The notes under the pieces are model-generated. The model had not been told where the DNA came from. It made no database searches and saw nothing but the letters and a program-made list of their open reading frames with translations. This document shows, piece after piece, positions 34,301 to 46,019 of a stretch of 64,000 bases of DNA. Source of the DNA: Sebastes aleutianus (taxonomy: Eukaryota; Chordata; Actinopteri; Perciformes; Sebastidae); assembly GCA_916700875.1 (NCBI GenBank), contig CAKAKS010000293.1, positions 273,644-337,643 of the forward strand. The letters are read 5' to 3'. Both the position numbers and the translations under genes were made by a program. Position 1 is the stretch's first letter. Each line of letters opens with the position of its first letter.

Positions 34301-35074
34301 TACATTGAAGTAGCCCACCTCAACGTCGCCACTGCCAACACAGTTATTGCAGCCCTGAAGGAGGCGTTCAGCCGCCACGGTATACCAGAGACAGTTATGT
34401 CAGATAACGGACCGCAATACAGCTGTGAACTATTCAAAGACTTTGCCACTGAGTATGGTTTTACACATGTCACCAGCAGCCCTAGGTATCCACAAGTGAA
34501 CGGAGAAGCCGAGCGTGCTGTGGCAACTATTAAAAGTCTGTGGAAAGGAGGAGAGGAGAAGCTAAAAGCTTTGATGACATACCGCGCAACACCTCTTGAA
34601 TGCGGTTACTCCCCTGCACAACTCCTCATGGGGAGGCAGCTGCGTGCCACCATACCACAGCTCCCAGCGAGTCTTCATCCCCGCTGGCCGAATATCAGAG
34701 GGTTCAGGAAGTCAGAGAAGCGCGCAAAGGAGAACCAACGACGCAACTACAACCTGCGGCACAGAGCCCGCCCTCTGCCACCACTGCACGCTGGCCAAAA
34801 TGTATGGCTGGCAAAAGAGAAAAGACCAGGGACAGTTGTTCAACATGCCACAACACCCAGATCTTATATTATTGACACTGATGAAGGACAGGTCAGGAGA
34901 AACCGCACACAGGTTCGCACAGTAAACCATCCAGAAGTGCAGTCAACACCACCTGATATACCTGTCACACCCTCAGAGCCAGTTAACACAGAGACACATA
35001 CTCAAGAGACAAACACACCATATGTGACTAGCTCAGGCCGAGTGTCACGCCCACCTGTGCGTATGGACTTGTAA
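31388..35074 (+). CDS. Gag-Pol polyprotein of Ty3/gypsy element (5'-deleted gag)
   Basis: An uninterrupted 1228-residue frame. Order: partial Gag, CCHC zinc knuckles (about 158-195), aspartic protease with DTGA (243-246), reverse transcriptase with HADD at 517-520 in place of the common YADD, RNase H (DASSFG near 665), integrase with HHCC finger (from about 890) and catalytic D953, D1006, E1042 (35 residues between the last two). The Gag N-terminus is missing: the frame opens after a stop and a short tandem duplication (ATGCTTTCATGT twice), and an upstream frame carries what looks like Gag start sequence. Similar genes are often labelled K02A2.6-like. It encodes enzymes for reverse transcription and integration. 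Confidence 0.93.
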   Translation: MLSCMLSCMLLTEEQKKSYDAVTRAFTAHCVSKRNVIFERARFNRRSQEPGESVESFITAVHTLAEHCEFGALRDQLIRDRIVVGIRDAKLSESLQLDADLTLGKAMTRVRQSAAVKKQQPVLRGTEQTTGHVEAVHKKYNKVPKTAKGKTDTPSSGCSRCGQMKNHFWKDCPAHDAECRKCHKKGHFAKKCRSSGGVHDITDVQTGSNEEDFAFLGEMCSDEEEEWMELLQLNRENTVFKLDTGATVTAIPSSTYSIKSHGTLQPPGKVLYGPGNHKLDVKGRFKGKLNFESKTTEQDIYVVVGLSKPLLGLPALKALALIKRVCTVQAHQEDFKAQYPTVFSGLGKLKEPYKIELEPGAVPYALSTPRRVPLPMRDKVRAELNRMEDMGVISKVTQPTPWCAGMVVAPKAQPGKIWLCVDLTHLNKWVRRERHILPAVDHTLAMLAGAKVFTKLDATSGFWQIPLSEESSLLTTFITPSGRYAFNRLPFGISSAPEHFQRRMSQMLEGCEGVVCHADDIVVYGEDMQQHNERLHQVLMRLEKEGLTLNEKCVFAKDSIMFLGHHVTADGVTPDPDKVRAIMEMPEPTGVEGVRRVMGMANYLGKFLPHLASYTRPIKDLLSEKNEWCWEAPQKESFQRLKNELSSPRVLAPYSPIAETCVSADASSFGLGGVLNQRQTDGTWRPIVFISRGLSEAEKHYAQIEKEALAATWACERLSPYLLGLQFQLETDHKPLVPLLSTKALDELPPRVLRFRLRLMKFTFDIVHVPGKRLITADTLSRAPVKHMFTQDEKDNEAEVKVFVDAVVHSLPATEARLKGIQEKQAADPTCAKLIEYCQTEWPEKQALPPELGPYWPERETLTLAGELLLRGQRIVIPHCMRPEILRDLHSGHQGIVKCRARARQSVWWPGLSVHISQLVENCSTCSQHRAEHREPLLTTPVQARPWQRVGTDLFFWEKKTYLLVVDYFSRYIEVAHLNVATANTVIAALKEAFSRHGIPETVMSDNGPQYSCELFKDFATEYGFTHVTSSPRYPQVNGEAERAVATIKSLWKGGEEKLKALMTYRATPLECGYSPAQLLMGRQLRATIPQLPASLHPRWPNIRGFRKSEKRAKENQRRNYNLRHRARPLPPLHAGQNVWLAKEKRPGTVVQHATTPRSYIIDTDEGQVRRNRTQVRTVNHPEVQSTPPDIPVTPSEPVNTETHTQETNTPYVTSSGRVSRPPVRMDL

Positions 35075-35305
35075 GTGAGTTATTGGGTGGGGGAAAAGAA
35101 AAGGGAAAATTGTTGGAAATGTTTTCTATTTTCTGTTTAGGAATGTTAGAAAAATGTTTATTAATGTTAGAAAAATGTGATAAGACATTCTAGGTGTTTC
35201 AGAGGTCAATGTCTGAGTTCAGTGCTAAGATACCTGTAAGAGGATGTTATTACAGCAGAGTTGAAGAGGTTAAAAGAGGATGGTGTTCTTACTTAAAAGG
35301 GGAGG

Positions 35306-35475
35306 TGTTCTGTTAAGTGGAACTATAATGAGGTTACATTAGAGGATGTTACACGGACCTTCTATGTGTGAACACTTCCGGGTCAGGATAATAAACGGAC
35401 TACGTTACTACACCGTTGAGCCGACTCGCTGTCTACTTAATCTGCACTCACACACACACACACAGTAACGTAACA
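35306..35475 (+). repeat. 3' LTR
   Basis: Near-identical to the 5' LTR, with a longer CA run. Its right neighbour is the 60-bp tandem repeat of unit 2. Confidence 0.9.
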
Positions 35476-35600
35476 CAGGGCACCTGCAGGTACTACAAAA
35501 TAAAAGTCTAATTAACCCCTACGTTATGTTACCCACAGTGCACCTGCAGGTACTACAAAATAAAAGCCTTAGAAACTCCTCCCTTATGTTACCCACTTGT
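35476..35600. repeat. 60-bp tandem repeat, two copies (unit 2)
   Basis: Same repeat as 11161-11467 but only two units. The first carries the variant CAGGGCACCTGCAGG, which also occurs at the right edge of the window (63985). Confidence 0.9.
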
Positions 35601-35804
35601 TAGCTTGTTAGTTAATGTTGCCGTTGCTTCGCAGTGGAGTTCTCACAGCTTTAACCACTTGAACATCAAGCATATTATATATGTATTATAGATTATATCT
35701 TGTGTACAGGACTTCACGAGTTGTAAACACGAGCTCACGAGTTTCATTGTAATTCTCCCTACACACTTCCACTCCGTTTGCGCCCTCGCGTGGAGGGTCC
35801 GCCA

Positions 35805-36325
35805 TTTTAAGTCATATTATAGTATGTCGAAAAAAAGTCAGTGTGTCGAAAAATTTAAAAGTTATAGTATAGTAAATTGTGTTAGCTCACCTGGAAGAAC
35901 AGATGCCCCGTGTACTCAGGTTGAGTCCTCATTGCAGCAGGTTTGAATCCGACCTGTGGCCTCTTTTCTGTATATCGTCCTCTCTCTCTCCCTTTCACTA
36001 ACTCATGAAGGCAAAAAGACAAAAATCATTAAAAAAAAGTCATAGTATAGTATGTTTAAAAAATTAAAAAATCATAGTATAATATGTCAAAAACAGTCAT
36101 AGTATAGTATGATGAAAAAATAAAAATAAATTCCTATTATGGTATGGTATGTTGTGTTAGCTCACCTGGTAGAGCAGGCGTCCCATGTACCAAGGATGAG
36201 TCCTTACCACAGTGAGATTGAATCCAACCAGTGGCTCTTTTTATAGTATGTCGGAAAAAATTAAATAAAGTCCTAGTATATATAGTATTTTGAAAAAAAG
36301 TCATAGTATAGTATGTTGAAAAATG
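35805..36325. repeat. Inverted minisatellite with SINEs, unit 2
   Basis: Duplicate of 11685-12215. Carries two SINEs of the tRNA-derived family at about 35879-36038 and 36154-36241 in the same places as unit 1, so they predate the duplication. Confidence 0.85.
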
Positions 36326-36532
36326 TCACTTAATAGAAATCTCTGTAGGCTATTATGTATTATTTATATTTGAAACAATCATGCATACTTAACAGTGTTT
36401 TCTTCTCCCTGACGCTTGGCCATTGTTCGATTAGCTCTTTATTCACTCTTTACTTTATTAGCATCAATGTGTGCACAGGTAATGTTCAGATGTTGTGATA
36501 TGGTTTGCTAGAGGTAATGTTCTGCAACTGCA

Positions 36533-36880
36533 TCATTCCAAAGGGATATTCACTCTAAAAAACTCGGAGATTAAATCTTTCTTTATTTGCAAATAGCCAG
36601 TAACATACAGTATATACAGAAGCTTACACCTTTGCAGAAATCTCCCAAGTGTTGCCTTTCTTATCATACCAAGATTATTCATATGTAGTTGCAGAGATAT
36701 TCTCTTCATTTTGGGAATGTCATTTTCAAGCAGGGGCCTGAGCCAGAAGGTTACCGTCTCCTCATCGCTCAATGCAGATGTGATGTTTTCAACTCTTCCT
36801 GCTTCATGTACGTCATGTACAAAGACAAGATGGCTTCTTGTCTCAGAATAGTGACTGAAGCTGCATGGACTACAAAACAA
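36533..36880 (-). CDS. Unidentified 115-residue ORF, unit 2 copy
   Basis: Predicted protein identical to that of 12426-12773; a base change near 36569 is synonymous (ATT to ATC, minus strand). No family recognised. Lies in duplicated sequence between the 60-bp repeat and the NLR 3' block. See the unit 1 copy for alternatives. Confidence 0.3.
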   Translation of the reverse strand: MFCSPCSFSHYSETRSHLVFVHDVHEAGRVENITSALSDEETVTFWLRPLLENDIPKMKRISLQLHMNNLGMIRKATLGRFLQRCKLLYILYVTGYLQIKKDLISEFFRVNIPLE

Positions 36881-36886
36881 TATGGC

Positions 36887-37790
36887 TGACCATGTAAAAC
36901 TAATAACAGCGTGCAGGGTGTGACGCCCGTTCAGGTCGTCAAATACTGCCGCTCTGTCACGCCCTCGTGTTGTGATTGGCTAGTACTACACAGTGCTACG
37001 ATTGGCGAATTATCTGGCAATAGCAATGTGCTTTCTTATGCTGTGACAAGATGGACAAGAGTGTGTGGACGAAGCCATGAAGTTGTTCATGTTTACTCAT
37101 TTAGTGGCTGGCTAGTTAGCTAGCTAGCTAATTCCACCATGCTTTCATGCTACACTGGTAACAGACAATGAGCAAAACAAAGTTGTCACTCAAATGGTGA
37201 TGAGCTTTCCTACACTATGACAAGTGTGTGTGTTGTTCACATTTTACTAATGTAGTGGCTGGCTAGTTAGCTTGCTAATTCCATTTAAATGCTAAACTGT
37301 TTGAATTGAGTGCACATGGGAGAAGTTTGCCTCTGTCAGAAACCTCTTCAGGTTTAGGCAGCAACTCTACTTGGTTAGGTTTAGGAAAAGATAATGGTTT
37401 GGGTTCAAATAAACCCTTTCTGGCAGAAAGCCCTGAAGGCAAAGACTTCTCCCGTGTGCAAAATGAGCCGAACAGTCAAGGCAGAGGCAACGAATACTAG
37501 CCAATCACAGCACTGCATTCGTTAAAAATCCGGCAATAAGGCACCTTCCTGCAGGGTTGTGCGGAGGCGTGTTTATTGGTGCTTTAGAACATTAAAGCCG
37601 TGAAACAATCAGAAAATAATGTTTTATTTCTCTGATTCACTGCTTTGCTTTCACTAACGGAGCTCCCTCTCTTCATTCACTCTATAGATTGCATTTTTCA
37701 TCATTTTAAATAAAGTAAATTATGGTTACATTTAATTTTTTAACAACATTCCACCAGGAGCTACAGAACACGGTGGTGATAACGGCGACT
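36887..37790. repeat. Duplicated unit sequence, unit 2
   Basis: Counterpart of 12780-13772, missing about 90 bp near 37515. Contains the same dispersed repeat (37297-37500). No gene. Confidence 0.6.
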
Positions 37791-37882
37791 CAACATTGAT
37801 TTCTGAAGGGAAAAGCTCCACAGGTTGACTTCATGTGTCTGTGTTGAGCCATGTAATGTGAAAACTAGCAGGGTGACACATA

Positions 37883-38545
37883 CACACGTGGACAGAATTG
37901 TTGGTACCCTTCCGTTAAAGAAAGAAAAACCCATAATGGTCACTGAAATAACTTGAAACTGACAAAAGTAATAATAGATAAAAATGTACTGAAAATTAAC
38001 TAATGAAAATCAGACATTGCTTTTGAATTGTGGTTCAACAGAATCATTTTAAAAAACAAACTAATGAAACTGGCCTGGACAAAAATGATGGTACCCCTAG
38101 AAAAGATGTAAAATAATTTGACCATAGGGACATGTTAAACTATCTGTGGAAGGAGCTGAAACATGCAGTCTGGAGAAGACACCCTTCAAACCTGAGACAG
38201 CTGGAGCAGTTTGCTCACGAGAAGTGGGCCAAAATACCTGTCGACAGGTGCAGAAGTCTCATTGAGAGTTACGGAAATCACTTGATTGCGGTGATTGCCT
38301 CAAAAGGTTGTGCAACAAAATATTAAGTTAATGGTACCATCATTTTTGTCCAGGCCAGTTTCATTAGTTTGTTTTTTAAAATGATTCTGTTGAACCACAA
38401 TTCAAAAGCAATGTCTGATTTTCATTAGTTCATTTTCAGTAAATTTTTATTTATTATTACTTTTGTCTGTTTCAAGTTATTTCAGTGACCATTGTGGGTT
38501 TTTCTTTCTTTAAAGGAAGGGTACCAACAAGTTTGTCCACATGTG
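37883..38545 (+). mobile_element. Internally deleted Tc1 element in copy C
   Basis: Same terminal repeats, TA flanks (37881-37882, 38546-38547) and the same position as the Tc1 in copy B. About 750 bp of the interior is gone: ATGTTAAACT (left part) is joined to ATCTGTGGAAGGAGCTGAAA (end of the transposase). Only the last third of the transposase C-terminus remains (to about 38326). Confidence 0.9.
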
Positions 38546-40533
38546 TACCTCTGTAATAAACTTTTTGTTTTGTTTTACATCAAACATCACATACAAAAGA
38601 CAATATTAAGGAGCTGACTTTCCACCAAAATCCAGACATAATCTGTTTGTAGTTAGTTGAGAAACTGAAGCCTCAGGTTCAGGTTTTATCTACTTCTTTC
38701 TGTTTGTTACAAGCAAATCTGTTATAATATGAAAAAAGGCTGGTATTGGTATATATATTGTATATGGTATATATATATTTAGTAGTATGAGGAAATTAAC
38801 TGCAGAACTCCATCGTTCCACAGGGTGGAGCTGCAACAGAAAGCAAAGCAGAAACATCTATTTAAATGTGTTAATCTACAGTTCTGTTGTCATAAACAGA
38901 ACTGATCTGCAGAGGCACTTTGGGTTCAGAATATATGAATGAATGAAGACAAAGTGAAACCCAGGTCCAGGTGGAGGAGGTGGTTGAGTGTGGAGCAGAA
39001 GGAGTGGAGGAGTCTCAGTGTGTCTGCAGAGACTGTGCAGAAGGACAGAGTCCAGATACACTGATGATACTCTGTCAGGTCCAGAGGAACACACAGGGAT
39101 GATGGTGGTTAGAGATCACTACCCCCATCTGATGAGAGAAGAAGAAGACAACAGAAGTCATCCATCAGTGTTTACAGAGACTCCCTTCATCAGCTGTCAG
39201 TCAGCATCCAGTATAAAGAGCAGAAGGGACTTCAGTCTGTGTAGCGTAGCCAGCTTCCTTTCAGCTCTCATGTTAACGTATTGGAGTGAACACACTGAGC
39301 TCAGAGCTCCCAGACCAGAGGCCTGTACTACGAAGCCAGTCCAACACACCCAGGGTATCTTCTCCTTATCTGGTTTAACTAACCCCTCAACCAAGATCCC
39401 GCTAAGCGGTCCTACGACAGCCGTTATCAACTCGGTAAGTCAACCCAGGGTTTCTCAGTCTGGCTATGAGCGCGTTCACATAGAAGGGGCGGGGTTTGTA
39501 GCACATGACCAATCACAGACATGGACCAGTCTACGGTCAGCAGAGCGGCATACTTTACAAACGCATACTAGACAAGTTAAACACATAATCCAGACTAAAA
39601 TTTAAACACTTTAAACTGCCAAATGCAGGAAGGACAGCTGACAAAAAAATCACTGACTGTGTGAATGTGTAAATAAACAGACCTTTAATATCCCGATAGA
39701 TCTGACTAGAACTAATTACACGTGTGTTCCATTAAATCAATGTGTTGATTAGATGTGTTCTTATAGAATAGAACAGAAGATACTTTATTCATCTCCTGGA
39801 GGAATCACAATACTTTAGTCTTATTCTTTCAGCTTGAAAGAAACAGACTTGGGAGAACGTACAAAATAAATCTATAAACATAATTCACAGCGGTAAGCAG
39901 GCTTACTTTCACATCTTCTAATCACCCACAGCATACATAAAAGTATTGGTAACAAAGTAACCAAGGCAACACATTCAGTCTGAGGGACTGTAGGAGCACG
40001 ACTCTGACGTGTCTCACAGCAACATACGGCTCAAGAAGCTGATTCAGATGAGTGACTATATGAATATCATATATGAATATATGATAAGAGATCATGTACT
40101 GATTTTGTGTTATTGTGGTTATATAAATGTCATTTATGTCCGTTTCACACCGCTGGGTTTACAGCTGAGAGAAGAAGGCTACATTATTGTCATACAGGTC
40201 ATAACAATACATGTGATCACATTAACTCAGCAGAGTACACAAAGTAGTTCTAGTCAGATCTCTGGTGCTCTAGACGGGGCAGTGATATTACAAGTCTGTT
40301 CATTTACACATTCACACAGTCGGTGACCTTTCTGCATGAGTCAGTTTAAACTGTGTTGCTTTTAGCCTGGATTATGTGTTCAAATTCTTTGTCTCTGTGT
40401 AATATTATCTTATGATCCACACAGTGGAAATAAACTGCTGAGAGTCCTGAGAGCATCATTACTGCAGAAACAGAGAGCTTTTCACTGCTCACTTTAATGA
40501 TGGATTTACTGCTGCTAGGTTGGTTTCAGTCAC
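38546..40533. repeat. Duplicated NLR 3' block, copy C (unit 2)
   Basis: Third copy of the block, starting at 37791 and continuing after the Tc1 remnant. Dispersed element from CCTGTACTACGAAGCC at 39322; inverted-repeat element about 39563-40395. Lacks the CAACCCCGGCGGTG segment found near 6876 and 16585. Confidence 0.85.
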
Positions 40534-40583
40534 ATTTCAATGTTTCATCTACTTTTAAATATTACATGACAAATATGTAAATA

Positions 40584-40775
40584 TTAGGGCTGTCAATCCA
40601 TTAAAATATTTAGTCGCGATTAATCACATGATTGTCCATAGTTAATCGTGATTAATCTCAAATTAATTGCACATTTTACAACCTAAAAATCACAAGTTGC
40701 ATTAAAGTAATTAGTGGCGTTAAAACGAACTAGCGTTAACGCGTTATTATTGCGTTAACTTTGACAGCCTGACTA
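40584..40775. mobile_element. MITE present only in unit 2
   Basis: Starts TTAGGGCTGTCAATCCATTA and ends TTGCGTTAACTTTGACAGCC, inverted-repeat ends of the same family as the inner MITE at 20987-21689, with many TTAATCG/CGATTAA words between. Unit 1 lacks it. About 40776-41040 beyond it is intron with nothing recognised. Confidence 0.7.
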
Positions 40776-41408
40776 AATATGGAGTCTTTTTTGGACAAGG
40801 AGATCAAACAGAGCGTTTCAGACAGAGGGTGTAAAGAGGTGCTGCAGCACAGCCGGTAGAAGAAAAGTAAAGTGTTTTTTGAACATTAAAGCATGTAAAC
40901 ATGTTCTAGTAGAAACCCAAAATACAAGTATGAACCTGAACATCAGCTTAACAGGTCCTCTTTAAAGGTCCTACATGTTCATACACAGACTGAACAGTAA
41001 AACCTCAGCTGTGATTACTGGACTTCAGCAGAGGTTCTGGTCTGTATAAAGACCACATGGTTACTAAATGTAACCATGGTTCTATGATGGTTCTATCTCT
41101 CAATGAGAGAACACACTTTCTGATCAGATTTGATGGTACGACAGTTTGATGGATGAGGACCACTGTCTCTATACATGATGTGATGCTGTCAGCTGTAATC
41201 CAGCTTTATTTCCTGGAGACATAAACACAACAACAACATCTTCTTCACATCGACTCAAACACATGATCACAACAAGGTTCTGGCTGATCTGATTAGTTGA
41301 CTGTTCTCTCTCTGTGTGTCAACGTTCTCCTCTCACAGCTTAACGGAGGAAACACATCACAACAATACTGCTGAAACCAGCATGGACCGACTCCGACTGT
41401 CTACTTAC

Positions 41409-41582
41409 TCCAGAGTCTCCAGTCTACATTGTGGACTCTCCACAAGATCAGACAGCAGCTTCACATCTGATTCCTTCAGGCCGTTGACTCTCAGATCCAG
41501 CTCTCTCAGATGGGAGGGGTTGGACTTCAGAGCTGAGGCCAGAGAAGCACAGCTGATCTCTGACAAACTGCAGTACCTCAAT
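41409..41582 (-). CDS. NLR LRR exon, unit 2 (most 3')
   Basis: A 174-nt exon, acceptor TTTATTCAG. The donor is GTAAGT, stronger than the GTCAGT of the other LRR exons, because the exon end changed from CTGAG to CTGGA. It reads SEISCASLASALKSNPSHL, RELDLRVNGLKESDVKLL, SDLVESPQCRLETL. Phase 2-2. Confidence 0.85.
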
Positions 41583-41972
41583 CTGAATAAAGAATAAATG
41601 ATGAAGATAAAAATCACTTTATAATCCAATCAGATGTGTTCAGGTTTTAAATGTGTAGCTCAACATCACTATGTCCTAATCAATGAGCTTTTCCCTAAAA
41701 TGAGTAGAGTGACTTTGTCATTGTGTTATTGTGGATCATCATAATGTCAGCCTTCTACAGACATCATCCAAATGTCACCACAACATTCATACACCTGTTC
41801 ATGTCAACACACATCAATAACATGCTGCTGATCTCGGTGTTCATCTATGTGTGTGTGCTGAAGGATCAATATCGATGATCAGACATTATTTGTGGAACAT
41901 GTTGAAACAATCAGAAACCAGAGAAATATTTCTACTTCATGAAGTAAACTTGATCAATTCAGAACAAATATT

Positions 41973-43238
41973 CAGGGTTCCTACACATTTTACATTTTAC
42001 ATTCCAGACTTTTCCAGACTTCTCTGTAGATTTTTCAGACCATATTTGACTTTGTGACTCGGGGTTCAGAGGACGCTGTTACAAGACTACAGCTCCTCCC
42101 CCCACCATGGTTGAGATGTCAAACCATTTTCCTCAAAGTTTGCATCCAGCTCTCTTTTCCCCATTTGGAATTGTTAACCAACCAGGCTTTGTGTTTGGGA
42201 TCATCAAGCCAGCCCTCAGAACACTTTACCTCTCATTCATTCGTTCAGTCTACAGTCCTACAGAGAAAGCTGGACGACGTTCTGCTGTCAAACATCCTGC
42301 TCTAGGTGAATCACAATGATGCCGTCCCTCTATTAGCACCAGGGACAGACTGGGACACAAATCCATCCCAGGACTTTGAGACGGAGAGGTGTCTTATGTG
42401 AGCGGCCGGAGGGCGCGAGACGAAACATTGTGGGTTAGTAATTTTACCACTAATAGAGTTTTAATGGTATAAAGAGAATGTGATAATGATGATGAAGACC
42501 TTCAAGACTCTTCATCGTGGATGACACCTCCTCAGTTTGTATCAGCACGTCATCACTGAATCAAAACCAGACCGTCCAGCTGGAACACTGGTCACAGTTC
42601 ATCACGTTCATGATGTAAATGACTGAGCCAATCAGATTTCAGACAAAACGAGGATCAGTCCAAATTAGGAGGGGCCGCTCGTCCCCCCCCTCAATATGTA
42701 AAGTATTAGATTGTCCCAGTCTGACAGGCAGCGTTCTGCTCTGTGCCGTCTGCCTGCAGTTACCGGTTACTTTTTATTATTATATTATTATTGTTATGTT
42801 GCTCATGATGAATAGTTGGCCCATATTTGGCTGCCAAAGTGCCGCCCTAGGCGGTTGCCTAGTCGGCCTCTATGGAGGCGCCGGCCCTGGCTGTGACGTT
42901 CAGGCGTAGAGGCAGCTCTGTAGGAGTGTGCGTTCAGTCAGAGCCTACTTCCTGTGCTGCTTTCAACAACATCAAGCTCTCTCTGGCCCGCGCTCTCTCA
43001 CACAGTAGTAAACATTGTGGCTGCACCGGCTGCTCTAAACACCATGAAAAACACTCTGCTTGTATGATCTATTTATTTTTAGAAATTCTGAATTTGATAT
43101 CTTAGAAAGCAGAATAGGGGCAACAGTCTGGAAACAGACATGTTTTTCCATTCTCTCTTTTCTTTTTTCCATACTCATCCAGACCTGGAAATTACTAAAA
43201 TCAAATTCCATACTTCTCCATACTGCGTAGGAACCCTG
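41973..43238. mobile_element. hAT-like composite element, unit 2
   Basis: Same ends (CAGGGTTCCTACACA and TGCGTAGGAACCCTG) and AATATT flanks as 18494-19777. Slightly shorter, with the poly-C run replaced by CTCCTCCCCCC. Confidence 0.6.
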
Positions 43239-43520
43239 AATATTAGTTCAGAGGATCTTCTGTATCCAGATGTGACCATTTACCAACAATGATAAACATT
43301 CATTTACTTTAACAACTAACAGTGGACATTTTCTACACTTTCTTTAAGAAACACAAGTCTTTTGTGACAGCAGACTAGATTTAGTTCAAGAAACATGAAA
43401 ATATGAAGAAAAGGACATTAACAACTTTATGGATGTAAGTTATGTTTGTACATAAATCAGGTTCAATTGTTAATTAAACATATAAGATCTCTAATAGTAA
43501 CAGAGAGTCAGTGAACTGAC

Positions 43521-43694
43521 CTCAGAGTCTCCAGTCTACAGTGTGGACTCTCCAGAAAACCACACAGGACCTTCACTCCTGAATCCTGCAGCTTGTTGTC
43601 ACTCAGCTCCAGCTCTCTCAGATGGGAGGGGTTGGACTTCAGAGCTGAGACCAGAGAAGCACAGCTGATCTCTGACAAACTGCAGCCATACAAT
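43521..43694 (-). CDS. NLR LRR exon, unit 2 (middle)
   Basis: A 174-nt exon, acceptor TTTATTCAG, donor GTCAGT, phase 2-2. It reads CSLSEISCASLVSALKSN, PSHLRELELSDNKLQDSG, VKVLCGFLESPHCRLETL. The cleanest LRR copy in the window. Confidence 0.88.
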
Positions 43695-44356
43695 CTGAAT
43701 AAAGAATAAATGATGAAGATAAAAATCACTTTATAATCCAGTCAGATGTGTTCAGGTTTTAAATGTGTAGCTCAACATCACTATGTCCTAATCAATGAGC
43801 TTTTCCCTAAAATGAGTAGAGTGACTTTGTCATTGTGGATCATCATAATGTCAGCCTTCTACAGACATCATCCAGATGTCACCACAACATTCATACACCT
43901 GTTCATGTCAACACACATCAATAACATGCTGCTGATCTCTGTCAAGTCTGGAATTAGAGGATCAATATTAAATCAGACTTGTTGGACTTCATTACTTCAT
44001 TTATTACATGGCCTTCTTCTCACTGTATCTGCTAGCCTAGCAGGTTTATGTCATTTACAGGAAAGGTCCACATTTGTTCAAGTGTGTCTGTAAACAACAG
44101 CCACATGTCATATGTACATTAAAAGAGTTATTGGTGGCAGTAATCATTCCTCCTGTGAAGTGGTCCCTTCATAACACAACTACACTGTAAGAAATTACTT
44201 CACAAGTTCAAGTGAAACTAATATGAAGATTCAGCAGTCTGAGTCGACAAATCAAAGTTACACACTGTTTAGTACCAAATTCCCTCTTTGAGTTACTATT
44301 CCTCCTGCAGCTCAACAAGGAAACTGTCAAACACAACATACTGACTGGATACATAC

Positions 44357-45310
44357 TAAGGCTGGGCAATATATCCATATTATATCCATATCGTGATATG
44401 AGACTAGATATCGTCTTAGATTTTGGATATCCTAATATCTAGGGTTGTCAAAGTTAATCGTTTTACGCCACTATTTTCTTTAACGCATTAATGCAATCGA
44501 TCTTCCGGAGGTTATAGCGGCTCAGTTTTAAAGCTAGAGTGAAGATACTGGTATCATAGGAAACTGGAAAACCTGATGAATCCATCGGTTCCAACCATGT
44601 CAAACTAGCTCGTCGGGAAGGAGGTTAAATAACGCTCCAAACTTACTCTAAAGTTTGGCAAGGAAAAACTGTCATGGGCATCTTCAAAGGGGTCGCTTGA
44701 CCTCTGACCTCCAGATATGTGAATGTAAATGGGTTCTATGGGTACCCACGAGTCTCCCCTTTACAGACATGCCCACTTTATGATAATCACATGCAGTTTG
44801 GGGCAAGTCATAGTCAAATCAGCACACTGACACACTGACAGCTGTTGTTGCCTGTTGGGCTGCAGTTTGCAATGTTATGATTGGAGCATATTGTTTTATG
44901 CTAAATGCAGTACCTGTGAGGGTTTCTGGACAATATCTGTCATTGTTTTGTGTTCTTAATTGATTTACAATAATAAATATATACATACATTTACATAAAT
45001 CATATTTGTCCACTCCCATGTTGATAAGAATATTAAATACTTGACAGATCTCCCTTTAAGGTTCATTTAGAACTGATACAAAAATTGTGAATAATTTGCG
45101 GTAAATCGTGATTAAATATTTTAATGGATTGACAGCCCTAGTAATATCGTGTTGTGTTGTAAGTGTTGTCTCTTCCTGGTTTTAAAGGCTACATTACAGT
45201 AAAGTGATGTCATTCTCTGAACTTACCAGACTGTTCTAGCTGTTCTATTATTGGTCATTTACACAAAAAAATATTATGATATTTGATTTTCTCCAAGTCA
45301 CCCAGCCCTA
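44357..45310. mobile_element. Nested MITE pair, unit 2
   Basis: Positional copy of 20904-21858, with the inner element at 44440-45141 and identical target duplications (TAATATC). Confirms both insertions predate the unit duplication. Confidence 0.75.
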
Positions 45311-45810
45311 ATACATCTAACTCAGACTGCTGAAGCCTCTGATTAGTTTAAGATCAACTTTACAGGTCATTTTACACAGAACAAGACTGTGGATTTAGTC
45401 CTCATCTCGCAACACTCAGGTTATACGGGGGTTGCTTCACAGACAGAAGGAATGATGACAGACATCAATAACTCTTTGAATGTACATATGAACATGTGAG
45501 TATTGTATTCAGATAAATGCTGACATGAAAACAGATCACAGTTAGATCTGCTGTCAAAAAGAACGTGGGAATAACTTAGAACCATAGAAACCTCTGATTA
45601 GATGGTGTCATTCATAATCATCACTTATGTGCCTTTAAGTTGGTGCAATACGTGTTTGTTGAAGAGTGCTGCACCTTTAGACATGTTCAAATAGAGCGCT
45701 ACAGGAATGAGTCCTAAAACCCAGAAATGAGTTAGCATTTTAGCACTTCCTGTTCCCTCGTCTGGAAGTCAATGGGTTTTTAGTTAGATGGCTGAAATAA
45801 GGTCTGTGGT

Positions 45811-45990
45811 TAAAGGTCCAGTGTGTAGGATCTGGAGGTATCTAGTGGTGAGGTGAGGAGATTACAACCAACTGAAGCCTCTCCTGTGTGCCAAGCTTGT
45901 TGGAGAGCTACGGTGGCCGACGTGAAAACGTGAATGTCCCTCTCTAGAGCCATCTGGAGCAGAGCCAGTGTGTAGAGAGTGTGTGTACAA
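45811..45990. repeat. Dispersed fish repeat, unit 2
   Basis: Starts TTAAAGGTCCAGTGTGTAGG. Copy of 22438-22620. Confidence 0.55.
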
Positions 45991-46019
45991 ACTACATAAA
46001 CTACAGTCAGTGAACTGAC

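Larger units (their letters stand above)
31036..35475 (+). mobile_element. Ty3/gypsy LTR retrotransposon
   Basis: Two LTRs (31036-31201, 166 bp; 35306-35475, 170 bp) differ by two substitutions and a CA-repeat length change, so the insertion is young. LTR1 is followed by TGGTGTCAGAAG, a likely primer binding site; LTR2 is preceded by the polypurine tract AAAAGGGGAGG (35295-35305). One long gag-pol frame, no env. The bases outside (ACATG left, CAGGG right) do not match, so no target duplication is seen. A gag deletion means it is probably not autonomous. Confidence 0.92.
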
